7,326 bases of DNA from Paracoccaceae bacterium (GCA_002683355.1 NYTF01000044.1:13834-21159), one strand, 5' to 3'; counted from the first letter of the stretch, positions 1 through 6,640 are shown. The notes: generated by a model from the sequence alone, not told the origin. Numbers and translations are program-made.

Positions 1-107
1 ATTCCCATAAAGTTTTTGAAACCAGGGCTACTGATAATAAAGGCTCTCACAATATTGCAGGACGGTACTTCTTTAACACTTAGTATGCAATCAAGATTCC
101 TTTTCAT
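1..107 (-). CDS. Possible start of a truncated downstream gene (unknown)
   Basis: On the minus strand an ATG lies one base after the TGA stop of the enoyl-CoA hydratase gene (arrangement TGA-C-ATG). The frame then stays open for 35 codons to the window edge. The peptide begins MKRNLDCILSVKEVPSC and I do not recognise it. The other two minus-strand frames contain stops here. The tight stop-start arrangement is typical of translationally coupled operon genes, which is the main argument for it. Against it are the weak ribosome binding site (only a GGTGG about 13 bases upstream), the lack of any family motif, and the fair chance that such a short frame is open at random. A plus-strand frame is also open over 1-177 but runs antisense to the hydratase C-terminus. 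Confidence 0.25.
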   Translation of the reverse strand, partial: MKRNLDCILSVKEVPSCNIVRAFIISSPGFKNFMG

Positions 108-108
108 G

Positions 109-900
109 TCAAGTAGTCCACCATGGTTTACGCTTTTCCATAAAACTAGCAATGCCCTCGAGACCTTCCGCATCTAACATACAATCTGTAAACACTTGCG
201 CTCCATGATTTCGAAAATCTTTTGCACTTAAATGAAGAGATTCAAATAGCAAGCTTTTCGTTTTTGCATTTGCTTTCGGCGCAGCTTTGAAAATATCTTT
301 TTTTAAATTTTTCAATAAATTCTCAAACTCAAGTTCATCATTTACCAAAAAATCAGCCAAACCTAATCGAAGCGCTTCCTCCCCATCAAAACGAGCAGCA
401 GTGAGCATTAACCTTCGAGAAGCCGAAAAGCCAATCCTAGCCATTACAAATGGTGCAATTTGTGCTGGAGGAATACCCAAAGTAGTTTCTGTCAGTGAAA
501 ATAGTGCTTGTTTAGTTGAAACCACTACATCGCCACAACTCATTAATCCCATTCCTCCGGCCACCGCAGCCCCCTCAACAAAGGTAACTACAACTTGAGG
601 CATAGTGTTTAAAATATTAAGTAATTCTCCAATTTCAACACTTGCCTTTTCAATATCCCTTCGATCCGTTTTTGGATTCTGGAAAACAGATTTGAAACCT
701 TTTAAATCACCACCAGCACAAAAAATGTTATCTTTACCACGTAATGTTATACCTCGGATACCACCTTCTTTTTTTGTTATATTCAAAACCTTAAGCAACT
801 CTTTTACCATTTCTGTTGACAATGCATTTCTGAAAGTTGGACGATTTAACCAGATATCTAACCAGCCTTCTGCTTTTTCTACCAAAATTGTTGAATACAT
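109..900 (-). CDS. Enoyl-CoA hydratase/isomerase (crotonase) family protein
   Basis: A crotonase-fold enzyme of 263 residues, the usual length for a single-domain family member. These cytosolic enzymes add water to, or isomerise, 2-enoyl-CoA thioesters. Visible motifs are NRPTFRNALS at 19-28 (CoA-binding start of the fold), the oxyanion-hole segment CAGGDLK at 61-67, and the second oxyanion segment AGGMGL at 114-119. E138, in LTETTLG, aligns with the second catalytic glutamate of rat mitochondrial hydratase (E164). The first one (E144) is replaced by G118. The run PPAQIAPFV at 144-152 and the end EKRKPWW resemble, from memory, isohexenylglutaconyl-CoA and methylglutaconyl-CoA hydratases of the AtuE/LiuC type. 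Branched-chain or terpenoid enoyl-CoA is therefore a possible substrate, but this is inference. The start is well supported: AAGGA lies 7 bases before the ATG. It is the last complete gene of the three-gene minus-strand set, 89 bases after the enolase gene, and may have its own weak promoter in that gap (TTGAAA on the minus strand at 944-949). Family assignment is firm; the exact substrate is not. Confidence 0.93.
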   Translation of the reverse strand: MYSTILVEKAEGWLDIWLNRPTFRNALSTEMVKELLKVLNITKKEGGIRGITLRGKDNIFCAGGDLKGFKSVFQNPKTDRRDIEKASVEIGELLNILNTMPQVVVTFVEGAAVAGGMGLMSCGDVVVSTKQALFSLTETTLGIPPAQIAPFVMARIGFSASRRLMLTAARFDGEEALRLGLADFLVNDELEFENLLKNLKKDIFKAAPKANAKTKSLLFESLHLSAKDFRNHGAQVFTDCMLDAEGLEGIASFMEKRKPWWTT

Positions 901-989
901 CTTTTCATCCTTACATACGCGTTTAGTTTAAAGCATTAACGCTTTTCAAATAATTTAAAAAAATTTTAAAAATATTTAAACTATTACCT

Positions 990-2090
990 TCATATCTCGC
1001 TCTTTTCATAATCTGAACCTTCAAGCCAATATGGATTAATTTCAATCCCCCACCCCGGAGAATCCGGAACTTCCACCATCCCATTCTCAATACTAAAAGG
1101 ATCATTTAAAAATAAATTTTCCTGCCAGGGGTAATAATCGGCTCCTTCAATCGAAAACTCTAGATATTTACCACCCCCGTTTATTGCTCTCAATAAATGC
1201 ATCGTGAATAACGTAACTAATGACAAATTGGCACAATGTGGAGTAATGGGGATATTTGCGTTATTTGCCATTTCCACGACCCTTAATGTTCTATTTATAC
1301 CTCCAAGATATAAAATATCGGGCTGAACGATATTTACAGCTCTCATATCGATCATTCGGCGCCAGGTTGGCAGATCGCAATCTTGCTCACCACCAGTAAC
1401 ATCAAGAGCAAGCGCATCTGTTACTTTTTTTGTCTGCTCTAATTCCCAGTACGGGCATGGCTCCTCAAAATGACAAAAATTGTGTTCTTCAAGAATATGA
1501 CCAACCTCAATTGCTCTTTCAGGAGAATAACAACTATTTGCATCAATTAATAAATCCACATCTGGACCCAATTCCTTTCGCATGGTTGGAATAATTTCTT
1601 CCGTTCGCCCTAGCCACTCATCTTGATTACGTCCAACTTCTGCACCCGCACGCACTTTAAACGCATCAAAACCCATTGTGTCTCTTAGTAATTTTAGTCT
1701 TTGTGCTTCCTCAATTGGTGCAATGTCTCTCTTCATTGAAGACGCATAAGCTCTAATTTTTCCGGGAGATCCTCCTAATAATTCAGCCACTGATTTCTCT
1801 TTTAATTTCCCTTTGAGATCCCAAATTGCAGTATCCACTCCGGCCATCGCTCTACGAAGATAAGAGCCAGGGAACTTATGCTCTCTCTCTGTGACAATAT
1901 CCAACAGATCATCTAACTCACGAAAATCCTGATTTATAAACCAAGGAGCTACCTGTCTATGTAATATCTTGGTTGTAATGTCAGAATGATAAGTTGATAC
2001 TTGACCCCAACCAAATGAACCGTCCTCTACAGTGACCTTTACAAAACCAACAAAATTATTCGAAAAACTTTCAATTTTTTTTATTTTCAT
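990..2090 (-). CDS. Mandelate racemase/muconate lactonizing enzyme-type enolase superfamily protein
   Basis: A 366-residue enolase-superfamily enzyme of normal length. Members abstract a proton alpha to a carboxylate using a bound magnesium ion, and racemise, cycloisomerise or dehydrate acids. The N-terminal capping domain covers roughly residues 1-115 and the barrel follows. Metal ligands can be read as D183 (LIDANS), the Glu pair E209/E210 (FEEP) and E235 (GGEQ). The acid-base side shows D258 (QPD) and H285 (TPHC), the His-Asp dyad of the mandelate racemase subgroup, with E311 near the end of the barrel. The second-strand motif is K145-V-R147, K-x-R rather than the K-x-K of mandelate racemase. 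Together with the dyad this favours a sugar-acid or hydroxy-acid dehydratase over a racemase (inference). The C-terminal PDSPGWGIEIN is typical. The ATG sits 5 bases after the stop of the GMC gene; the only ribosome site is AAAGG about 13 bases upstream, inside that gene, so coupled translation is likely. Superfamily is certain, reaction unknown. Confidence 0.95.
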   Translation of the reverse strand: MKIKKIESFSNNFVGFVKVTVEDGSFGWGQVSTYHSDITTKILHRQVAPWFINQDFRELDDLLDIVTEREHKFPGSYLRRAMAGVDTAIWDLKGKLKEKSVAELLGGSPGKIRAYASSMKRDIAPIEEAQRLKLLRDTMGFDAFKVRAGAEVGRNQDEWLGRTEEIIPTMRKELGPDVDLLIDANSCYSPERAIEVGHILEEHNFCHFEEPCPYWELEQTKKVTDALALDVTGGEQDCDLPTWRRMIDMRAVNIVQPDILYLGGINRTLRVVEMANNANIPITPHCANLSLVTLFTMHLLRAINGGGKYLEFSIEGADYYPWQENLFLNDPFSIENGMVEVPDSPGWGIEINPYWLEGSDYEKSEI

Positions 2091-2095
2091 TTATT

Positions 2096-3718
2096 TTAAA
2101 CGCCCTTTAAAGAACTTTTTATAATCATTTTGGCCGCTTTTTCCGCAACAGCGATGGTAGGACCATTAGTATTTCCTGTTGGTACTGTAGGAAATATCGA
2201 AGCGTCGACAACTCTTAACCCTTGCACCCCATGCACTTTTAATTCTTCATCAACAACCGATTTTCCGGGATCAACGCCCATCTTACATGTGCCACATTGG
2301 TGATAAACAGTCCAAGAATTTTTACGAACGAACTCATCATATTCTTTATCAGTATTGACCAAGGGGCCAGGTGATAATTCCGAAGAAATCACTGATTGCA
2401 TAGCAGGTGTCGCACCAATTTTTCTCATTAATTTCATACCATCGCGCATAAGTTGTTTATCATGCTCAGTTGATAAATAATTACCATACATCTCTGGCGA
2501 AGCTAATGGATTTTTTGATTTTATCCGAACAAACCCTCTGCTTGTTGGCTTGCAAGGATTATAACCTAACAAAAACCCTGGGAAAGGGTCAGGGCTCATC
2601 AAGGGTCGAGTTCCAGCTGGTGCTCGCGTATAGCTAACTGGAGAAAAATAAATTTGGGTATCAGGAAATTCAGAATTTTTTTGTGCTTTCACGAAGCCAC
2701 CACCTTGGTTAACGCTAAGAGATAGAGGTCCCTTCCTGCGCAGAATATAATCAATCCCAACATTTAGTTTCCCCCAAAGAGACCCTAAAGATTGATTTAA
2801 AGTTGGTACTTTCGATTGATAGTATATGCTAGCACCCATGTGATCTTGTAAATTTTCACCAACGTTAGGTGAGTGGTGAATTACAGGAATATCAAATTTA
2901 CTTAATAGTGCCGATGAGCCAATGCCAGAATTTTGAAGCACCTGAGGTGAGTTAATTGCACCTCCACAAATGATAACCTCACAATGCGCCTTCACCTGTT
3001 CCAATTTACCATTTTTGATGAACTCAACACCATTTGCTTTTTTCCCCTCAAATAAAACTCTAGTAACCTGACTTCTTAAACTTAAATCAATATTTGAGCG
3101 ATTTTTAATTGGATGGAAATAGGCTCGAGATGCAGAAGCCCTAAAGCCTTTTCTTGTAGTGATCTGATAGATGGCGGCACCTTCCATTTCACCAGTATTG
3201 TAGTCTTCATTAAAGGGTATACCAGCCTGCTCTGCTGCTTCGAGGTAATTATTACATAGGGGATGCACATCTTTTGAAATGTCTCTAACAGTTAACGGTC
3301 CACCTATTCCACGCTCTGGATTCTTTGGTCCTGTCCAGTCTTCCATAGCCTTAAAGATTGGCAACAAACTATTCCAATCCCAACCAGGTGCAGTTTTAGA
3401 CCACTCATTGTAATCGTTTGGATGCCCTCGCACATAAACCATAGCGTTTATTGAGCTCGAGCCTCCCAAAACTTTTCCTCTAGGCCAATACATTTTACTT
3501 GAATCCAGATTTTGCTCAGGCTCGGTCTCGTATTTCCAATTAAATCTAGATTCGTAGTAAATTTTGCCATACCCAATTGGCATCCTTATCCAGAAACTGG
3601 AATCGTTTCCTCCTGCTTCTAGTAAAAGAACTCGATGATTTTTGTTATGCGTTAATCTGTTCGCAAGAACTGACCCAGCTGATCCGGCCCCAACAATGAT
3701 ATAGTCGTATTCTTGCAA
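2096..3718 (-). CDS. GMC-family FAD-dependent oxidoreductase (alcohol/choline dehydrogenase-like)
   Basis: A 540-residue glucose-methanol-choline family flavoenzyme, the typical bacterial length. It should oxidise a primary or secondary alcohol to an aldehyde or ketone and pass electrons to an acceptor or oxygen. The FAD dinucleotide fold is at the N-terminus: G10-A-G-S-A-G15, then LLLEAG with E34 for the ribose. The first GMC signature, RGKVLGGSSSINAMVYVRG, is at 80-98. The second, GGAINSPQVLQNSGIG, is at 252-267. NVGENLQDH is at 285-293. The catalytic His is H473 in YHQCGTCKMG, and the partner Asn is N518 in NTNGPTIAVAEKAA, by comparison with BetA. There is no signal peptide, so it is cytoplasmic or peripheral. 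The start is TTG, directly preceded by an in-frame TAA. The next ATG, around codon 46, would delete the FAD fold, so TTG is the only sensible start. Its ribosome site is weak (GTGAG, 8 bases upstream). It is probably the first gene of the operon. Substrate is not determined: choline itself is not implied, since this family includes many broad alcohol dehydrogenases. Confidence 0.95.
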   Translation of the reverse strand: MQEYDYIIVGAGSAGSVLANRLTHNKNHRVLLLEAGGNDSSFWIRMPIGYGKIYYESRFNWKYETEPEQNLDSSKMYWPRGKVLGGSSSINAMVYVRGHPNDYNEWSKTAPGWDWNSLLPIFKAMEDWTGPKNPERGIGGPLTVRDISKDVHPLCNNYLEAAEQAGIPFNEDYNTGEMEGAAIYQITTRKGFRASASRAYFHPIKNRSNIDLSLRSQVTRVLFEGKKANGVEFIKNGKLEQVKAHCEVIICGGAINSPQVLQNSGIGSSALLSKFDIPVIHHSPNVGENLQDHMGASIYYQSKVPTLNQSLGSLWGKLNVGIDYILRRKGPLSLSVNQGGGFVKAQKNSEFPDTQIYFSPVSYTRAPAGTRPLMSPDPFPGFLLGYNPCKPTSRGFVRIKSKNPLASPEMYGNYLSTEHDKQLMRDGMKLMRKIGATPAMQSVISSELSPGPLVNTDKEYDEFVRKNSWTVYHQCGTCKMGVDPGKSVVDEELKVHGVQGLRVVDASIFPTVPTGNTNGPTIAVAEKAAKMIIKSSLKGV

Positions 3719-3802
3719 TTAATTCACTCACTTTTATTAGACAGAAAAGGAATTTTATTACTGTTAAACAAAGCCAAAATAGATAGGAAATCAACATTAA
3801 AA

Positions 3803-3814
3803 TTTTTGCAAAAA
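3803..3814. promoter_or_regulatory. Perfect 12-bp palindrome, possible operator
   Basis: TTTTTGCAAAAA is its own reverse complement. It lies in the middle of the divergent spacer, ten bases before the cupin -35 candidate, which is a suitable place for a dimeric repressor or activator controlling both directions. A second small palindrome, AAGATCTT, directly overlaps its right end (3813-3820). The base composition is AT-rich, so such palindromes also arise by chance. No regulator gene is visible in the window. Confidence 0.3.
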
Positions 3815-3823
3815 GATCTTAAC

Positions 3824-3850
3824 TTGATAAAGTTTAAATGCACAAATAAT
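3824..3850 (+). promoter_or_regulatory. Candidate sigma70-type promoter of the cupin gene
   Basis: TTGATA at 3824-3829 matches the -35 consensus at five of six positions. AATAAT at 3845-3850 matches the -10 consensus at five of six. The spacer is 15 bases, slightly short. A transcript starting around 3857 would have a leader of about 30 bases containing AAGGA (3874-3878), well placed before the ATG at 3887. Confidence 0.35.
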
Positions 3851-3886
3851 ACTTAGTAAACAACTAACTATTTAAGGAATTAACTA

Positions 3887-4234
3887 ATGCTTACCAAATT
3901 TGATGATATAAAAAAATCTGAACCCGAAACAGATGATTTAGAAGGTTGGGTTGTCGTTCAAGGAAAACCAACAATGAGAACTCAGGTTTTACATACTAAT
4001 AACGAAAAAAATATGATTTCAGGTATTTGGGAGGCAACACCAGGGACTTATCATGCCACCTATTCTGCATACGAATTTGTTCACATTATTTCTGGCAAGA
4101 TTAAAATTACACCTGATGATGGAACAGGTCCCAAAATTGTGAGCTCAGGTGATACTTTTATAGTGGAATCAAATTTTAAGGGCACGTGGGAAATTCAAGA
4201 GAAGGTCTTAAAACATTTTGATTTTATGTTATAA
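3887..4234 (+). CDS. Small cupin-domain protein (Cupin_3/DUF861-like)
   Basis: A 115-residue single-domain cupin and the only plus-strand gene. The pattern GIWEATPGTY at 46-55, the conserved E63-F64, the turn IISG at 67-70, SSGDTF at 87-91 and the motif F97-K-G-T-W101 followed by V107-L-K-H110 match the EutQ/ureidoglycine-aminohydrolase-type Cupin_3 family as I know it. These small proteins often accompany amino-acid or small-molecule catabolism genes, and their activity is mostly undefined. The classic metal-binding cupin His-x-His motif is not present; only H56, E63 and H66 lie in that region, so metal binding is uncertain. The start is firm: AAGGA lies 8 bases before the ATG. It is transcribed divergently from the GMC operon and converges, with 15 bases between stops, on the nitroreductase gene. 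It may sense or modify an intermediate of the neighbouring pathway, but nothing in the sequence proves this. Confidence 0.9.
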   Translation: MLTKFDDIKKSEPETDDLEGWVVVQGKPTMRTQVLHTNNEKNMISGIWEATPGTYHATYSAYEFVHIISGKIKITPDDGTGPKIVSSGDTFIVESNFKGTWEIQEKVLKHFDFML

Positions 4235-4249
4235 ATCAGATATTTAATG

Positions 4250-5128
4250 CTAATCATTAATCTTTCTTCTTCGCTTAGTTGCGCTCCCAATTGATCTTGG
4301 TTTAGAGAAGTCAGTTTTCTCTTCTAAAGTTCCCGATGGATTTGTTGTCTTGCCAGTGAAAGCTTCAGACCATTCGCCTAATTTCTGGTCCATGTCTTTC
4401 CAATCAGTCATCAATTCACTATCACGATACATGGCAAAGGGACGGAGTGTACTCTCATAATAATCTACCTGCTTATTTGTTCTATACTGCTTTGAATTGT
4501 ATCCATTCCAATGAATTATTTGATCTATTGGACGCCGATATCTTCTGTCTTGAGATGCAATTGGGTAGCCAATAGGTATTGTGCCAAAGGCTGTCATCCA
4601 ATCAGGATAACCCAAAAGTTCTGACAAATCTTTGTTAGTGGTCTCCTCTCCTCCTCCAGACAACCAAGAAGAAGTTAAACCCTCCGCCGTGACACCTAAT
4701 TGAATATTTTGTATCGCGGCTCCTAAAGAACACAAAAAAATTGCTTCATTGTTGTCATCATACTCTTTAACCCACTCCGCACTATTTGAATGTGGAAAGC
4801 AGACCTTCCATCTCGGATCACCAATAACAAGAATAATTGCAACTGTATTTGCTAGATAAGTTTTTTTAACAGCTGGAAAACCTTTTGCGTGGTCTACTAG
4901 CCGTTGCGCTTGTTTTAGAAAAACCTCCGTAACCCTTTTAATCATTTGGGGATCATCTACTACAATAAAATCCCAACATTGAACATTTGCACCCGAAGGT
5001 GCCCACCTACCGCAATCAACAATTCGTTTTAGAGCTGTTTTTGAGACATCTCGCCCAGCCTGAAATTTACGAGTGCTTCTTCTCTGCTCAATTATATCGT
5101 AAAAAAGTGGAGTTTTTTCATTAGGCAT
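4250..5128 (-). CDS. Nitroreductase-family FMN protein with C-terminal extension
   Basis: A 292-residue member of the FMN-binding nitroreductase fold. The family reduces nitro groups, quinones or enones with NAD(P)H, and also includes dehydrogenases and dehalogenases. The N-terminal FMN motif is R16-R-S-T-R20 followed by F22. The second is W42-A-P-S-G-A-N48 with Q50. The central helix SLGAAIQNIQLG at 134-145, followed by the strand with LTSSW at 151-155, is the second FMN/dimer region, and RRPIDQIIHWN at 198-208 is the usual family end. About 84 further residues follow (209-292), rich in charged and aromatic residues and ending in a basic tail (KRRRK), so the protein is longer than the usual 180-220. 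The start is supported by GGA six bases before the ATG. It appears to be transcribed alone, with a 173-base spacer upstream. The substrate is unknown. Confidence 0.92.
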   Translation of the reverse strand: MPNEKTPLFYDIIEQRRSTRKFQAGRDVSKTALKRIVDCGRWAPSGANVQCWDFIVVDDPQMIKRVTEVFLKQAQRLVDHAKGFPAVKKTYLANTVAIILVIGDPRWKVCFPHSNSAEWVKEYDDNNEAIFLCSLGAAIQNIQLGVTAEGLTSSWLSGGGEETTNKDLSELLGYPDWMTAFGTIPIGYPIASQDRRYRRPIDQIIHWNGYNSKQYRTNKQVDYYESTLRPFAMYRDSELMTDWKDMDQKLGEWSEAFTGKTTNPSGTLEEKTDFSKPRSIGSATKRRRKIND

Positions 5129-5301
5129 TTCTTTTCCGTCTTCTCTAAATTTAAGATTAATTAGCTGTATATGAGACTATCATACTCAAATGTAACTAAA
5201 AATAAAAAAAGTAACAAAAATCAACTAAAACCTAATTTGAAATGTATTTCTTCAATGGTTTATCGCCCTTAGGATTGGGCTTATCCGATAGTATTTTTAC
5301 T
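5129..5301. promoter_or_regulatory. Intergenic region upstream of nitroreductase
   Basis: This 173-base spacer separates the FAD oxidoreductase stop from the nitroreductase start, both on the minus strand. It contains the imperfect hairpin at 5261-5290 near the upstream gene's end and a very A/T-rich stretch around 5190-5240. A -10-like TATGAT on the minus strand (5179-5184 on the plus strand reads ATCATA) lies about 51 bases before the start codon. No good -35 stands at the right distance, so the nitroreductase promoter is only suggested. No coding frame is visible. Confidence 0.4.
5261..5290 (-). terminator. Imperfect hairpin after FAD oxidoreductase gene, possible weak terminator
   Basis: On the minus strand TATC and GCCC pair with GGGC and GATA around an 8-base loop, with a 6-base bulge (GGATAA) on the 5' side. 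This places an 8-bp interrupted stem 12 bases after the TAA of the FAD oxidoreductase. No T-run follows, so it is not a classic intrinsic terminator. It could instead slow decay of the transcript's 3' end. Confidence 0.3.
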
Positions 5302-6600
5302 TTAGCCCAGCACAGAATTAGAGCTCTCAGGATTAACTTTCCTTAAGCGAGAGAAAAACCCCATATTTAATTTTCGTCCTATTTTTTCTAAATAAAATTC
5401 ATATGGGTGCAAGTCATGATCGTTACCGGATTCACAATAATTTATTAAGCCTACCATCATTCTCGCCGCAATTGTTGCATTTTTGTACTGATTACCACTT
5501 GTACCGCAAGCCATATAAAAACCATTCAAACTCGACTTATCATAAATAGGTATCCAGTCATCAGAAGCATCGTAAAGATCTACAATTCCCTTTCTTCTTG
5601 ATGGAATACCAAGAGTAGGAACTCTTTGAGCATATCTATGCACTTGATTATCCCACTGGTCAGTAAATTCAGTATTAAAATTCAGATCATCAACAAATTC
5701 TCTTGAATCACACTCTGGGTCTTCTGAACCAATTAAAATATTACCTCCATGTTCTGGCCGAACATAGCAACTAATATCACTATCGGAGACAACAAATCCA
5801 TCCGCTTCAAAGTTAAAACCTGACGGTTGAGGAACGTGAGCAACCTCCTGTCTAAGCGGGCGGGTTTTAATATTCATTTCCTCTTCTACACCAGCCATTT
5901 TATTAATTTTGAAACTAGCTGGCCCTGCTACATTTATTACAATGGGTGCATTTATTACCTCATTACTTGCTAATAAAACTCCTGAAACTTTTCCATTATA
6001 TTTAATGATATCAACAACTTCAGAATTGAATTTAAACACACCTCCTTTTGCCTCTGCTGCTGACCTTAGATTATGGGCAGATAATTGAGGATCTGTAACA
6101 TACCCACCAGTTGGGAAGAATACTCCAGAATTAATGCTAGAGCCATTTGTTTCACCAAATCCATCTTGATCAATCCTTTTAGCAGGCGCAAAACTTTCCT
6201 GATTATACAGAGGTAATTTCTTTTTAATAATACGAGAATCCCACTCTTCAAAAGGTATATTCAATGTTGAACATATTGATTTATGCTTTTTAAGAAATTC
6301 ATTTTGCTCAGTCTCCATCACCAAACAGCCACATTCTACAAATTTAGCTATTCCATGATCATCTTCCACACCAAGATAATCTTTCCAATTTTTCCAATCA
6401 AAATAACCCTCATAGGCAAGCGCGGAACCATCCAATGTGGAATAATGCACCCTAATAATTGCACAAGAGGCAGAGGTAGAGCCTGTTCCCGCATCGTGAT
6501 TTCTATCAATATTCAATGTCTTGAAACCAGCCTTTGATAACTCAAATCCCATGGCTGCACCTATCACACCAGAACCTATTATAATCACATCCAAATCCAT
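5302..6600 (-). CDS. FAD-dependent oxidoreductase, DAO/sarcosine-oxidase beta-like
   Basis: A 432-residue flavoprotein of the D-amino-acid oxidase (DAO) superfamily, which oxidises the C-N bond of amino acids or N-methylated amines such as sarcosine and dimethylglycine. The N-terminal FAD fold shows G9-S-G-V-I-G14 and the ribose-binding acidic residue D32. The stretch SCAIIRVHYS at 45-54 resembles the IIR..Y segment of sarcosine oxidase beta subunits. NVAGPAS at 223-229 and RPLRQEV at 247-253 are standard internal motifs. The C-terminal flavin motif is GFYMACGTSGNQYKNA at 360-375, after WIPIYD (349-354). No signal peptide is visible. The start ATG has a close GGTGA and a GGGAG 10 bases upstream; an ATG further upstream hits a stop after two codons. 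The FMN reductase gene lies 72 bases upstream on the same strand, so the pair may be co-transcribed. No alpha, gamma or delta sarcosine-oxidase subunit is present, so a monomeric amine or amino-acid oxidase/dehydrogenase is more likely than the heterotetramer. Substrate is unknown. Confidence 0.92.
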   Translation of the reverse strand: MDLDVIIIGSGVIGAAMGFELSKAGFKTLNIDRNHDAGTGSTSASCAIIRVHYSTLDGSALAYEGYFDWKNWKDYLGVEDDHGIAKFVECGCLVMETEQNEFLKKHKSICSTLNIPFEEWDSRIIKKKLPLYNQESFAPAKRIDQDGFGETNGSSINSGVFFPTGGYVTDPQLSAHNLRSAAEAKGGVFKFNSEVVDIIKYNGKVSGVLLASNEVINAPIVINVAGPASFKINKMAGVEEEMNIKTRPLRQEVAHVPQPSGFNFEADGFVVSDSDISCYVRPEHGGNILIGSEDPECDSREFVDDLNFNTEFTDQWDNQVHRYAQRVPTLGIPSRRKGIVDLYDASDDWIPIYDKSSLNGFYMACGTSGNQYKNATIAARMMVGLINYCESGNDHDLHPYEFYLEKIGRKLNMGFFSRLRKVNPESSNSVLG

Positions 6601-6640
6601 ATCACCGCATCTCCCAACTCTTAATATAAGTACCCTTAAG

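Larger units (their letters stand above)
3719..3886. promoter_or_regulatory. Divergent intergenic region between GMC operon and cupin gene
   Basis: This 168-base spacer must hold the 5' control regions of two outward-facing transcription units: the GMC operon on the minus strand and the cupin gene on the plus strand. It is strongly AT-rich and codes for nothing visible. It contains the palindrome at 3803-3814 and the plus-strand promoter candidate at 3824-3850. On the minus strand the best -10-like match is TCTAAT (about 3737-3742), without a good -35. Shared control of both directions is an inference from the geometry. Confidence 0.6.

Noticed and set aside
1..177. Plus-strand open frame from the left edge
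   Set aside because: It runs antisense into the well-supported C-terminus of the crotonase gene and its translation shows no recognisable motif.
287..931. Plus-strand open frames opposite the crotonase gene
   Set aside because: They are low-complexity, Ser/Lys/Phe-rich translations lying entirely antisense to a gene with clear family motifs.
919..945. Small stems between the enolase and crotonase genes (AAAGC/GCTTT at 930-945, GCGTT/AACGC at 919-942)
   Set aside because: They are five base pairs each, compete with one another, and have no T-run after them on the coding strand. They are too weak to call a terminator.
4244..4260. TTAATG-CTAAT-CATTAA hairpin between the convergent cupin and nitroreductase genes
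   Set aside because: The stem is six base pairs, almost all A-T, overlaps the nitroreductase stop codon and lacks a proper T-run. It probably reflects base composition.
5302..6600. Heterotetrameric sarcosine oxidase subunit SoxB
   Set aside because: Similarity to the beta-subunit family is present, but no gamma, alpha or delta subunit gene is adjacent, so the specific name is not supported.
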